A stretch of DNA of 64,000 nt from Calocera cornea HHB12733 (taxonomy: Eukaryota > Basidiomycota > Dacrymycetes > Dacrymycetales > Dacrymycetaceae). The notes beneath the pieces were generated by a model. It had not been told where the DNA came from. It made no database searches and saw only the letters and a list, made by a program, of their open reading frames with translations. This document shows, in pieces, positions 18,812 to 31,100 of the stretch; position 1 is the first letter of the stretch; each line of letters starts with the position of its first letter. The stretch is from the NCBI GenBank assembly GCA_001632435.1, contig KV423966.1, positions 1 to 64,000 of the forward strand. The letters are read 5' to 3'. The translations under genes and the position numbers were made by a program.

Positions 18812-21800
18812 CTATGCGACTGCCAATTCTCCTAATGCCGAATGGAATGTTGGCAAGTTGATCATGTAGGTAGTCCGAGCGGCGCGGTTCAACACCAATA
18901 CTGTCTCTGCTGCATTGGCCTGATATGTATCGGAGGTTGGTAGCTCGGGTGGTCTTCCGTCCATGGTTGGGGTATTTTCTGTGGGTATTGGGTATACTGA
19001 TATTTGCGGTAGGAATAATGACCCATGGCGGACTGGAACGAGTGTGAGAGGTACGGATATCGTGATTGACCCCTAGATGAGTCGGTCAGCAAGGTGCATG
19101 TCGCGGTCTCATATTCAACTCATATTCAACATACCTCAACATCGAATTCTCCTCTCTTCTGACCAGAGACGAGCCAGGTCGAGAAATCGGCAATCACGTC
19201 GAAACCCATCTTATGAATATCGGGCTGCTCGGATGCAACAGTCGTACAGATATTGAGGGTCGTTGTGATAGGCTGCCCGGCATAAATGTTCGTTTGCTTT
19301 GGCATGTCGATATGCACTCTGTTCAGAATCTGTCCTCGGTGAGCTGGCATTCGAAAACCTCCAGACTTGACTCACTTGGGTGACAGGAACGTCGACAGGG
19401 ATGGACAGTATCCGATTGTTGCATTTCAATGGCACCACTGGTGCTCCATCATTGATCACCTTGCCGGTTACACTCAGCGGTGTTATCACTGGGAGAGAGG
19501 GTGAGAAACGCACCTTGACCAATCTCGCTAAAGCCTCAAGGAGAAGAGCTCTAGACTTCTCCCCTCGCTCGTATCGCGACGCTTCTTCGGACCAGACATT
19601 ATCAGAGACCCTCAGCTGCAGGAGATTGGTTGCCGAATATCGTTCAAGCTGTTCCGCTTCCGTTTCTAGCTTGGTGACAATGTGTTCTCGCAACCACTCT
19701 GCGTGTTCCTGAATGTCGAGCGCGGTCGTGATCTGTTTCACGTGGTCTGATACCACTGAGAACATCTCTGCATAGGCATAAGGGGCGGACATATGGCACG
19801 ATTGGTCTGCGTACCATCCCAAAGTGACCGATAGGTAATGACGACACGGAGCGGCTCCCTTGCTAAACCCAAATAAGATATCCGTATAGTAAACAAGATG
19901 ATCTTGGGGCAGACCTTCCGATGCGACGGAGATTCCTTTCGACGCCAACTTGAACACAAACGACGCTTGACGCGCCGGTGAGACAATCTAATCGCTGTGA
20001 GCTCAGACCTCAACGTCATTGTTGAACAACTCACAGTCGGTGCGGACGATAAGTTTCGGCACGTCTTCACATCGTACAGATCGGTGGTCCCTTCCAGCTT
20101 TGCTCCCAGCAAGCGCAAATATTGCTGCCCGTCGGACGCTATGGTGAACTTCGAGAATGTGCTGTGTTCTCATGAGACTCGCTATCTCATGACACAAAGA
20201 GTGGCCGTACTTTGCACCACGGAAAAAGTCCTGCACATTCACCGCCATCGGTAGGGTAACTCGCACCCATCGCGTGACGCGCAGCGTTCGAACCAAGTCG
20301 GGCTGGTCCTCGGTGACATACATCCCGTCGATCAGGAGCTGGAGAAGCATATTCAGCTGTGTGCATAATATTACATATCCATCACTTACGGAGATACCAG
20401 CACCTCTGTCCGTCCCGTAATACGGCAACACAACCTCTAGTTCCGCATACTTTGGCAGCTTCGTTACCTGAATTTCTTCTTCCGTAAGTTCGAGCACCCC
20501 CTGATCCTCATTCTTCCAATCTCGTGTAGCACCAGATATCTGGAAACTGACATTCCCTGATAGGTCGGATACAGTGAAGGTTGCCCGCTTGATGTTGTTG
20601 CGCCCAGCTACAACAGTCAGCATGAGGCGAGGAGACTGATCCAAGTGCACTGTATCATGTCAGTATATGAATGACATCCAGATGGGAGACACTTACTTGT
20701 CCGCGGTGGGCTGGCGAGCACGGTCGTGCACGCGTAATCGGCAGGTAATCGGACTGTCTGTGCGGAGTCCGCATCGGATGAGGCAGATTGATAGCAGGTG
20801 ATTCGGGAGAGCAAGATCGAAGATGAGTCGAAGATGTACAAGCCGGAGTTCGGACTCTGTGATGAGCGATCAGCTCGGTCAAGAACGCCGCGGGAGGGGC
20901 TTACAGGACAAAACAGCTCGAATTCGGCTCGCCCAGGTGTGATGCTCACAGCTCCCATACGGAACACCACCTTATCGCCCTGGTTCATACCAGCCAGGAC
21001 GACCTCGATCCCATCCACGGCAATGTCCTGTAGTGCCATCAGCACTTACGAACGACTCGGACGAGAGCGACATACGCATGGGAGTGCATTGAACACCACA
21101 ATGTCCAAGTAACAGCCATCCTGCCCCTCTGCCGGACGCGCAGCCTTCGACTCGAGCACCAATGTGAGTGCAGGATGATGCGTCACCCTCAGATCTGCAG
21201 CCCATCAGCCCCAGGTCTCCCAAGTACCGCAAGCCAAACACGCACCCTCCTCCAACCTCCCCGCGACCTCCCTCAGCTCCCTCACCAGCTCCTGGAAGTA
21301 CACCTCCTTCTGCCCACCCTCCTTCTCCCCCACCTCCCCAGCCCCACCCGTCTCCCCCTCCCACGCATCCTCCAGCACCTCCCCGGCGCCCATCTTCCCC
21401 ACGCCCACAAACGCCTTCATGAGGCCCAGCGCGTCCGCCACCCACTCGTTCTGGCTCTGCGCGCGTTCTGTTGGGGGAAGGAGGTGGTGGCAGGCGAGGG
21501 AGCGCGCGAGGAGCGCCGCTTCCAGGGTTGACCAGAGGGAGTGCGCGTAGTGCGGCGGGAGGGAGCGGTAGGCCGAGGCTGCGGCCGCTGGCCGGCCGCG
21601 CACGCTACACCACCCACTCCTATCAGCCACTGTGCTAAGGGCATAGGGAGTAGGTGGACGTACACATCCAGCACCGCCAACGAGAAATGCAGCCTCAGCG
21701 CGGCCCTCTTCCGCTTGCTCACGACGCACGCCTCGATCGCCCTCTTCGTCGTAGCGACATACAGCCTGTCAAACTCGTCCCTCCCCTCGACCGCAGCAAG

Positions 21801-23424
21801 AAGCTCCTTATTACTGATCGTCCGCTTCCCGCGCTCCTCCTCCTCCTCGCTCAGGTTCGACGCGTGGTCCGGCCGGGCCAGGGCGAGGAAGGGGTCGACC
21901 GCGGGCAGGTGGCGCGTGTGAAGGCCGATGCGGTCGAGCTGGTTGCGCGCGAGCTCGAGCAGCTCGGACAGCGCACCGTTCAGCGAGATCGTCGCTGCTG
22001 TGTCGAGCGTGACCGTGCGCGCCCAGGCTTGACATTGGTCGACTACGGAGAGCGCGGAGGAGAACTGCCAGGACTCGAGGAAGTACTCCGGGAAGGTATC
22101 CTACCACAGCCAAACAACATCAGTCGCAGCCCCTTCATGCAGGTAATAGGGGAGGGAAGCCACGTACCTTACTCTCCTCTTCGAGCGTCAGCGCAAACCC
22201 CGTGATGAACCCGCCCGCCTTGCGTGCCAAGCGGGTGACCCTTAGCATCTGCCCCAGTAAGCTGCACTGTCGCGCCAGCAGGTAGCAGCGGAAGTCGAAC
22301 ACGGTGATCGTGTTGGCGAGCATGAGGTCGCGGTAGGGCTTTTTGGAGAGGGAGAGCAGGGGGAGGGAATCGTCCCCCGGGTCCTGCCCGCCCAGCTTGC
22401 CGAACCAGGAGAGGTTCATTTCTGCGCGAAGAGTAAGCATACGCATGCCGGCACGGGGAACAAGGGCGCTGAGAGCAGCGAGAGGCAGGGACGAAGCAGT
22501 GGGAGGAAGCGCACCCCGTAAAACCTGGTAAAACGACACCTCGAGCTCGTCATACACCGCGAGCGCGTCCTCAAGCAGGTTCATCCCCTCATAGCTGAGC
22601 GCCAAGCTCTCCTTGAGCACGAAGAACGTGCAGAAGTTCCACCCGGGCATATGCCGCTGTGCTTCGGAGCGGCGGACCTCTTCTTCCCGCAGCGTGACGG
22701 CGCTGTCGAACGAGGCGATGATGCTGTCCTTGAGCTTTGTGATGAGGTCCGCCCACCCCGCGGGTTCGTCTTGCGACATGCTCCAGTGGAGCTGGGTGCA
22801 ACTACGCCCACCAGACATCCAAGTCAGCACTCCTCCCCATGGCAGGTCCACCCACGCAAAGGCACACAGCCAAATCACACGCACTGGTCCTTCTTCCCAT
22901 TATTGAAATCCGACTTGAGCCGGTCCAGCATCGTGCTCTTCATTCCCTGGAACAGGCGGCCGCCCTGCTGCCGCGCCTCGGGCCGGACAAGGAGGACGAT
23001 GAGGTAGTCCTGGTTCTTTCGCTGGGAGACGAGCGCGACCCAGTCACGAATCTGCTTGCGCACAGTCGTCTTGTACGTGTCGTTGTCCTGCCCGCATGCG
23101 CCATGTGAGCACAAGCGGGCGAGGAAGGGAAAGGGAGAGGGAAAGGGGACGCACATCACACTGGACGAAAAAGAGGTTCCCCAGGGGCCGCTCGAGCAGG
23201 CTCACAGGCACCTGGCTGGCCTGCTCATCCCTTACCCCCTCGAGCGGGACGAGGTCGATGTGGAGCTCCTGGACGGTCCTGAGTGTGGCGTGGGCTGCGC
23301 TCTTCCAGTGGAGGTTGTGCAGGGGGAGGTGGTGGCGGAGGGCGGTGAGGAGGTGGGGGAACTGCGGCTGTGAGGAGAGGGCGGGCGGGGCGGTGTATGT
23401 GAGGGAGGCGCGCGTGTGCACCAT
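18812..23424 (-). CDS. TRS130: TRAPP II subunit Trs130 (TRAPPC10)
   Basis: Thirteen exons join in frame to 1316 residues. Exon ends on the minus strand: 23424-23155, 23087-22885, 22801-22168, 22100-21664, 21604-21228, 21194-21076, 21027-20905, 20856-20697, 20649-20390, 20356-20035, 19965-19376, 19329-19135, 19072-18812. Diagnostic blocks are the N-terminal VTYxAPP-type start with LPLHNLHWK and VQELHIDLVPL, the FNNGKKD block, then MPGWNFCTFFVLKESLA and KKPYRDLMLANTI. The C-terminal half is beta-rich, ending with GSITISVPLTLVPVRHGSLFLP. Trs130 is a scaffold of the TRAPP II complex at the late Golgi, acting in Ypt31/Rab11 activation. The exon 10/11 junction is the least certain. Confidence 0.9.
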
Positions 23425-23774
23425 CCTGGATGGTGGGTCGGGAGCCGTGCTCAGCCCGGGGAGCAGGCGGGTCGTCGGTCGGGCGAGCGTCGTCGTCGTC
23501 AGCGTTCGCAACTCGGAGCTACGGCTCGGACAAACACCGCTGGGCTCACAGCCACCGTCCTGGGCAAGACCCTGAGCAGATAGCCGCCCATGCGCACCCC
23601 GGCTATCGCCCGCCAATCGCAGACAGCGCAAAGGAGCCTGAGGTGGTTTCACAACCTGACTCCTTGTGGGCCACCCTTGCATGTACACTGTTCCCCTACC
23701 TTCTCTCTTCATTTCCCTCAGCCCATCTCTACTCAGCACCTCTCTAAGCTCCTTCAGTCGTGCACAAAGTCAAC
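23425..23774. promoter_or_regulatory. Bidirectional promoter, TRS130 / 2OG oxygenase
   Basis: 350 bp separate the divergent start codons of TRS130 and the oxygenase, so both promoters must lie here. The right half is pyrimidine-rich. No TATA box is obvious. Confidence 0.5.
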
Positions 23775-24990
23775 ATGGTCACCCCCACCCTCCTCAGCAC
23801 AGGCAACGGCACCCGCGTCCTCCCGCCCCCCACCTCACTCCCTATCGAAGGCCCCAGCGCATTCGAGTCGATCCCAATCATGTGCGTCTCCCTACCATCC
23901 CCGCTCTATGACCTCCCAAGAAATCGGATGCTGGATGCTGAGCATGCTCCCGGGATGAGTTAGTGACCTCGCCGAGGAGGACAGGACGTTGCTGGCTGAG
24001 AAGATCCGCGATGCCTGCCTGCGCGTGGGCTTCTTCTACAGTGCGCCCCCACCTCTCTCCTTCCCCCCACCCGTTCTCAGCAACGCACAGTAAAGAACCA
24101 CGGCATCCCCCCCGCCACCATCTCGACCACGCTGACCGAAGCACAGCGGTTCTTCTCCCTCCCCCTCGCGCAGAAATCAGCCCTCGACATCCGCCTCTCC
24201 CCCTCCTACAAAGGCTACACGGCCCTCCTCACCGAGAACACCGATCCCGCAAACAGCGGCGACCTGCACGAGGGGTTCGACCTGGGGTCCGAGACGGAGC
24301 AGGGCGAGATGCGTGGGAACGTCTGGCCGCCCGCGGACGTGTTGCCCGGGTTCAGGGAGCACGTGCTGGCGTACTACGAGGCTGTTCTGCAGCTGGGCAG
24401 GCGGCTGTTCCCCCTGTTCGCGCTGAGCCTCAGCCTGCCCGGGGACTGGTTTGATGAGAAGATACAGCACCCGGCAGCGATCATGCGCCTGCTGCATTAC
24501 CCGCCTCAGCCGCCGCGCCCCTCAGGGGAAGGGGAAGGAGCCGGGGAGGAGAAGCAGCTCGGCATCGGCGCGCACACGGACTACGAGTGCTTCACCCTCC
24601 TGTACCAGGACTCTGTGCCCGCACTGCAAGTGCTGAATGCGGCCGGCCAGTGGGTCAGCGCGCCGCCCATCCCCGGCACGTTCGTGTGCAACCTCGGCGA
24701 CCAGTTCGCCAGGTGGACGAACGACGTGTATGTCAGTACAGTGCACCGGGCGGTCAATCGCTCGGGCAGGGAGAGGTACTCCCTCCCGTTCTTCTTTGGA
24801 ACGGACTATGATGTGAAGCTCGAGGTGCGTTGAGAGCTGCTTCTCTCCTGCGGGATGCTGAGTGATGTGGGGTTTGTAGGCGATGCCAAGCTGCGTGAGC
24901 GAGGACAGGCCGCCGAGGTACGAGGTCGTAACAGCCGGAGAGTACGTCAAAGGCCGGCTGGAGGAGACCTACGCGCACTCGAAGAGCTAG
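23775..24990 (+). CDS. 2-oxoglutarate/Fe(II) dioxygenase, isopenicillin-N-synthase-like
   Basis: Four exons (23775-23881, 23964-24040, 24091-24824, 24880-24990) encode 342 residues, the normal size for this superfamily. The N-terminal DIOX_N region contains IPIIDLAEED and GFFYIKNHGIPP. The catalytic jelly roll keeps the Fe(II) ligands, the HxD pair in GAHTDYE and the distal His in VSTVHRAVN, and the 2-oxoglutarate-binding RYS in RERYSLPFF. It is a soluble oxygenase whose substrate cannot be told from sequence. Fungal relatives act in secondary metabolism or on small molecules. No biosynthetic cluster surrounds it. Confidence 0.92.
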
Positions 24991-25233
24991 ACTATCCCTC
25001 CCCGATGCAATGAAGCACTCTCTCCGGGCTACGGGTACGATGTATGCGATGTATGCGACGTATGCATGAAGTCGAGGCGACGCCCGTCTTGGGCACCAGG
25101 TGAATATGTAATCAATAGATATTCAGCGTTGGTAGTTATACAACAACATCCCCATGAGTACACGATCCCCTGAAAAATTACTGCACACCAGGAATCCCAC
25201 AACAGCGACAGGGGGTATGACGACCGTTCCGCT

Positions 25234-27594
25234 TCAGCCCTCGCGGCCAGTACTCCGCTCCCGAAGCACATGCCCAAGGCTCTTGCTCCTCCTTCCCTCG
25301 TCCCTCGCCGCCCGATCCCTAGAAGCGGAGCGCGAGCTCCTCTTCCCCCCTCCCCCTCCCCGTCCCCGCTCCTCCTCCTTCGCTCCCAGCACCGCATCAA
25401 CCTCCATCCGCGGCTGCTCACCCCTCCCCAGCGCCACCTCGAGCTTCACCTCCGCCCTCGCCGCCCTCCCTGGGCTGCCCAAGCCCCTCCCGAGCCTCCG
25501 ACCCCTCCTCTCGGGCTCGCAGCCCCCCCGCCCCTCCTCCTCCTCCTCCTCCTCCTCCTGCTGTGGAAAGGGCTCATCAACCATCGCCCGATGCTCTTCC
25601 AGTATCCCGAGGCCCGACAGTCCCCCCGCGGCCAGCCTCCTCCCTCGACTCCTGCTGCGGCTGCCAACGACGTGCACTGCCCCTGGGCCTGCGCCTCCAG
25701 GGAGAGCGAGGGAGAGCGGCGCCGGTTGCCCATCCCTGGGCGTCCCAGGCCCCTGTGTTCCAGTGCTCGGCGAGCGCTCCCCGCTCCACCTCGCGCTCAG
25801 TACCCCGGGTGGGGAAAGCGGCGGCACCCGCTCGTCCGACTCTGCCGAACCCGAACCCGATTTGGCGATATGCGGGCGTGCGCGAGGCCGGTCGAGCGAG
25901 GGTGAGCGCGCGCTCCGCAGGGAAGCGGGGGAGGAGGCGAACTCGCCTTCTGCTGGGGAACGTAGGTCGAGCGAGCGCGTGCGGATGGCCGAGAGCGAGC
26001 GGGCTGATTTCTTCCCCTCGGGCCCGGGCCCGTGCCCATCCCGCTCCCGTTCCCGGCTGAGCGCCCTCCCTCTGCTGGACGCTCGCCCGCGGGGAGACCG
26101 GCTCCTCTCCCTCCACCTCTTGACCCACGCGCTCTCGCCCACCATCTCCACGTCCCACCGCGCGCCAACGTCCATGCATAAACACCCCCTGAGCAGCTCC
26201 TCCGCCCTCCTGCCCACATCCTGCGGCACCTCCCACGACCCCTTGACGATCTTCATCTGCAGTCTTGGCTGGAAGCTGTCCACGAACGGCAGGCGGCCCG
26301 TAAGGAGCGCGTAGAGGATACAGCCGAGCGCCCAGATGTCTTGTGCAGGATTGGCGAGCTCGTCCGAAGGGGAGGAGAAGGACGAGGGCGACGGGCGCAG
26401 CAGCTCGGGCGCGGCGTACTCCAGCGAGCCGGGGTGGAAGGATTGTTTCCCGCCTGCCAAGGCCTGACGCTTCGATGGGATTGGCGAAGAGTGCCTGGCC
26501 TGCCACGTGCGAGCGCGCACCAGGCCGGCGCCGCTCGCCCGCTCTTCGCTCTGGGCGGGATGGGCAGGCAGGTCCAGAGCCGGCGCACCGATAGGCCTCG
26601 CCAGCCCGAAGTCGGCGATGTGGCACCTCCCCTCCGGGTCGATGAGGACGTTCTCGAGCTTCATGTCCCCGTGTACAATCTTCGCGGTCAGGTGGAGGTA
26701 CCTGAGCCCCTCTACAATCTGGGCGAACAGCCGCCCAGCCTCAGCGTGAGGGAGCCCCCCGCCCGCACCGGGCCGGTGCTTGTCGTTCACCAGCTGGAGG
26801 AGCGACCCGGCGGGGCAGTAGAGCATGACCAGGTAGACGGTGTAGGGCGTGTCGAACGTCGCGAACAGAGGGAGAATGTTGTCGTGGCTGAGGCCGAACC
26901 AGATTGCGCTCTCCCTATCCGCGAGCTCCGTCCCCGCCTCCCCTCCCGGCCCTGGGCCCGCCGCAGCTTGCCCTTTCCGAATAGCCTTGACAGCGACGAC
27001 CGCGCCGGTGTTGTTGTTCACCGCGCGGCGGACCTCGCTAAACCCGCCCGTGCCGATCACCCGGCCGAGGGTGTACTCGCCCACCACCTGGCCGTCGTCG
27101 TCGTACGCCGATTTGGGAGGGGAGAAGACAGCGAGGAACTGTGAGGCGGGGGAGGAGTTTGACGCGGTGGGGGAGGTGAGGCCGGAGCCGGAGGGGAGCG
27201 AGGGCAGGCCCGTGCTGCCTGCTGTGCTCGGACGGTGACGCCGCGCGGGCGTGGTCGTGGATATGTCGATCGGGGAGGTGACGATCCTCCTCCCTCTTTC
27301 TCTTGCAGTTTCCACCTCCTGCCTCACGAGATCCACTGCCGGCGGCTCCTCTGGCACCCCCTCCCTGAAGCTGGCGAACCCCGCATCGCCGAGCGAAGCG
27401 GAAGCTGTCAGCCCCTGCCTCCTCCTCGCTCCCGCAGCCCCAGCCGGGGGAGCGCGAGACCACCAATCGAACACCGGCTGGGCGGGCACATCAAGTGTCT
27501 CCCCTCGTTCGTGTTCCGTGTGCTCGTCGGGCGCTGAGAATGCGTGGTGCGGGGGTGTTGGCTTGGGCGGGGATATGTCGTGAGAGAGGGACAT
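25234..27594 (-). CDS. Serine/threonine protein kinase with atypical HGD catalytic loop
   Basis: A single exon of 786 residues. The kinase domain spans about residues 174-480. It has the glycine loop GTGGFSEV (181-188), the ATP-binding Lys in VAVKAIRK (203), catalytic loop HGDMKLEN (308-315), DFG (328-330) and APE-type AAPEL (394-398). The usual HRD arginine is glycine. The segment between DFG and APE is about 65 residues, roughly twice normal, and rich in Ser/Arg/Ala. The C-terminal 300 residues are low-complexity, full of RS/SR pairs, with a run of glutamates near 660. I cannot assign a subfamily; CAMK-like architecture is possible. Probably active, since the catalytic Asp and Asn are kept. 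Confidence 0.85.
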   Translation of the reverse strand: MSLSHDISPPKPTPPHHAFSAPDEHTEHERGETLDVPAQPVFDWWSRAPPAGAAGARRRQGLTASASLGDAGFASFREGVPEEPPAVDLVRQEVETARERGRRIVTSPIDISTTTPARRHRPSTAGSTGLPSLPSGSGLTSPTASNSSPASQFLAVFSPPKSAYDDDGQVVGEYTLGRVIGTGGFSEVRRAVNNNTGAVVAVKAIRKGQAAAGPGPGGEAGTELADRESAIWFGLSHDNILPLFATFDTPYTVYLVMLYCPAGSLLQLVNDKHRPGAGGGLPHAEAGRLFAQIVEGLRYLHLTAKIVHGDMKLENVLIDPEGRCHIADFGLARPIGAPALDLPAHPAQSEERASGAGLVRARTWQARHSSPIPSKRQALAGGKQSFHPGSLEYAAPELLRPSPSSFSSPSDELANPAQDIWALGCILYALLTGRLPFVDSFQPRLQMKIVKGSWEVPQDVGRRAEELLRGCLCMDVGARWDVEMVGESAWVKRWRERSRSPRGRASSRGRALSRERERDGHGPGPEGKKSARSLSAIRTRSLDLRSPAEGEFASSPASLRSARSPSLDRPRARPHIAKSGSGSAESDERVPPLSPPGVLSARWSGERSPSTGTQGPGTPRDGQPAPLSLALPGGAGPGAVHVVGSRSRSRGRRLAAGGLSGLGILEEHRAMVDEPFPQQEEEEEEEEGRGGCEPERRGRRLGRGLGSPGRAARAEVKLEVALGRGEQPRMEVDAVLGAKEEERGRGGGGGKRSSRSASRDRAARDEGRRSKSLGHVLRERSTGREG

Positions 27595-28190
27595 GCGCCG
27601 TGCTCATGTGCTGATTTGCGGTGCGGTGTTGTACAACAGGTATAGTCTCCAGTACAGATAGCAGTCAATCAGCTAGTAGTAGTAAATAGGATATGTGCAA
27701 TGGTGGTGGTGGTGGTGGGGATCAAAGCTGCGCACCAGACGAGGAGGTGCCGTGTGCTGACCAGGCTTCGTCTGCCCGTTTCTAGTCACAGGGCTCACAC
27801 GCGCGGAGCTTGAATTCCCCGCTTTGCCCGCCCTTGTCCGCGCGGAGGGAAAGGGTTCGCACCGTGATTCTGGTTTCGCACGTGGCGTCATAGGGGATCC
27901 GGCTGGGCACCCCGAGTCGGAGTCTGGAGTCTGGGATGTGGGGCACAAGGCGAGGTGGTTGGCGTGGCGTAGATCGCGTGAGTGTGCCGTAAGATAGGCT
28001 CCTGCGCGGGATGAGCTTGGTTCGCGCCTGCTTCGTGGTGATTCGCTAGTCTTCTTTCGTACTGTCCCCTCACTGTGTTGCGGCCTCCCGGACGGCACCT
28101 CTGCCCTGGAAGCTGTATCTCCAAATGGATCACAAGCGCCCTCAAGCTCTAGTAAATCCTTTCTATTATGCCACTCGCTATAGCTACAGA
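27595..28190. other. Intergenic, kinase promoter and RPAP1 3' flank
   Basis: Contains a (GGT)n microsatellite at about 27703-27719. A 262-codon minus ORF runs from here into the RPAP1 3' end. It overlaps that gene in another frame and has no domain signal, so I do not call it. Confidence 0.4.
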
Positions 28191-31100
28191 TCAAGCGCTC
28201 TCCAACCGCTGCAGCACGTCCTCCCCACCCCACCCCCTGACCCAAGCAACCCGCTCCTCCCTCCCGGGCATCCTCACCCCCTCGCACCCCACCGCCGGCT
28301 CGTATTTCAGCACATCGGCCACCGCCTCCCGCTTGTTCCCGCGCAGGAGCGCGAGCAGCATGTGCCGCCTGCGGGTCTCGCCGCCTTCCCCTGCCGTGCT
28401 CGGGGTTGAAGCGCTGGAGTTGGAGGCGGGAGGAGAGGCGGGAGGCAGCCAGATATTGCACGCTACATGATGCAGCGCCACGGTGCGCAAGAACCCGCGC
28501 ACCGTCCCTGTCCCCAGGGCTTTCACATACCTGCTCAAGAGCTCCGTATCCCCCTCCACGGGCCAGAGGAACTCGCCGACCCCGTCCGCCGGCACCTGCT
28601 CCACGCTGGTGCGCACGGTGCGCACGGCCACGCTGTGATCCCCCCAGAAGAGCTTGCGGTAGTCCGGCGGGTAGCGCATGCTCAGGGGCGGCAGGAGCAG
28701 CGCGCCGAAGATGGGGTCCGCAAAGGAGATGGCTTCGTACAGGGCGAGCAGGTCGGTGTAGAATTGGTAGAAGGGCACGCCGCTCCCCAGGTAGTCTTTC
28801 GATGCGGCTTCGAGCGGAGGGATGACGTCGGAGGATGGGACGGAGTAGGATTGCGGAGGGGTAGGCGAGGCACCGATGGTGAAGGGCTCTAGGAGGCTCT
28901 TCATCTCCGCGGCTACAACGGTGTCGCGGAACACGTCCTCACTCGAGTCGCCCTGCGGCTGACCGTGCTCGAGCATGACCACCCTCATACAGCCAAAGAG
29001 GATTTCTTCCCTCTTCAGCGCCTCTTCCGGGTGCATGTCCAAGAGTAGGGTCTGGCACATCTCGACCGCAAACAGCGTCGCGCGCACTGTTTCCGTCTCC
29101 GAGGCGTCCCATGACGCAGGGAACGAATCGAATGCCGTTGATGTGCTGGATCGTAACAGATCTGACAGGGGCTGGAAGAGGAAGTCGCGCTTGAGAGGTA
29201 GACCGACAGGGGCTTTGAGCGTTGATGTCGGAGGCTTGTGCAAGGCGGCAAGGGAGGGCAGTATAACTCGTGTCGCTTGCGAAAGCGAGTTGGGGGTGGG
29301 CCTGAACGGGGCTATGCAGAACTTATCGTCTGGTCGGATGGCGTGCATGTAGAATGGCATAACATCTTGCAAGACACCGCGGTGCAGGATCGAATCGTCT
29401 ATCGTCAAGTCCATACTGTCGGCCAGGTCCTTGACTCCAACGGAGAAGTTCTGGAGGATCCACTCGGCATGAGCCTCATCACCAGGCAGGAGGTGTCGCA
29501 GAATCCGCAACGCTCTGACAGACCAGCTCTCCATCGACATGGTCCCGAGCCTGTGCGAGAGCCTCAACTCGTCCATGAGGAGAGTCGTCAGCGGTCGAAG
29601 GTGAACGTAGGCGCCAGCTGGAGCTGTGGTTGCCAGAGGATCATTTGGGACAGTAGTGGAAAGGAGATCATCTAAAAGGCGGGACAGTGACGCGCCAGGC
29701 AATCCTAACGGATCAGAAGTCGATGTTGCCGAACTGATGAGGGATAGGGATAGGCGAACAGCCGCACCCAACAAGGTGGAAGGACGAGCAATATCGCGTA
29801 GGCAGGGGAGGAACTTGGGTTTACCGAGTCCGTCATACTGGTCAATGGCGGACTGGAGGTCTTCCAAAGCGGAATCAATTGCTGAACGACCGTGCCCATC
29901 CTGGATGATATCTTGCAAGCCATCCATCACCTTCTTCTTCTCTTCTTGGCCCTTGTTTGCTCCATTGATGGTAGCACCCTCGGTATATGCTGCGGTGGCG
30001 TTCCATAGGCCAGCCCAAATGGTGTCTTGCTCTGCCGGTATGTTCTCTGCAAGATGAAGCAAGTCGTCCACCCAGCCAAATGCCTCGATTTGGGACCAAA
30101 TGAGCTCGTGAGGTGGGCTGGTCTTGTGCGGGTCAATGGCGCAAATTGTCCATATCTCCCGTACTTGGAAGAACGTTTCCGCCAGACGAGCGAAACTTGG
30201 GGTGATATCGCCTTCAGAAAGGGAAGAGTCGAGGTATGTGACGAGCGCAGGCATGAACTCCTGTGCGGTGAGTGCGACCTTGCACCCCAGCCCATATCTT
30301 CCGAGAGTAGCATAGAAGTGCAATGTCTCGGCCATCAAGCTTTCGCGTAGTTCACGATCTTCGGTCGACTGGGACGAATCTGGCATCTGTGCCAAGAAGC
30401 GGAGCAATATGTTCGGTAGGTCGACCATCAAAGCTTCAGCATTCGCCCGGGAGGAAGTGGCCAAGACAGAGAATAACTGGATCAGCTTCGGATCTTGAGC
30501 AGTTTCTCGGAGGAAGTCGGAGTTCTTGTATGCCAACCAAGCAGACAGTACTGATGACAGGAAGTGAGGGGTTTTGATGATCGCGGATGCATGTGCCTCG
30601 TAATGTGTAGCCAGGCGGTGCAGCAGTCCCAAGAGTTGCGATAGCGTGAGTGCAGGGAAAGAGGGCGGCACGGTGAAGTAAGATTGAATTAGGGGAAGTG
30701 CCTCCTCCAACGGGATGGACGACAAGGCATCCAGTCCAGGAATGGTCGATGGAGGTTCCTCCTCGTCGTTCGACGACGGAACCTTGCGCTTCTCCTCGAC
30801 CCATAGCTCTACGCCTTCCTGCAGAACGTAGAACTCATCCCAACCCACCACTGCCTCCCAGACAACTTCGACCGCACGCGCACCAACGCTGCCCCGCTCG
30901 CCGAGTGCAGCCATGCCAGATTTTAGGATGCGTTCCCTCGCGTCCGCGCCAACCGCCTGGGTGCTGATATTCCCACTTCCAAGCCGCTGCAAGATCTTTG
31001 CAAGAACACTGAGAACGGTCGCCCGCTGTGCTGCGTTCGTGGATCGTGACAGGTACAAGAGATCGTCGAGTGTGTATCCAGCTAGTGACGACGCCGTATG

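Noticed and set aside
25154..27538. Several long plus-strand ORFs opposite the kinase
   Set aside because: Mirror frames of a very GC-rich coding exon; the minus frame has a full kinase motif set.
27673..28461. 262-codon minus-strand ORF between the kinase and RPAP1
   Set aside because: Overlaps the end of RPAP1 in another frame, has no domain or motif, and GC-rich DNA makes long chance ORFs likely.
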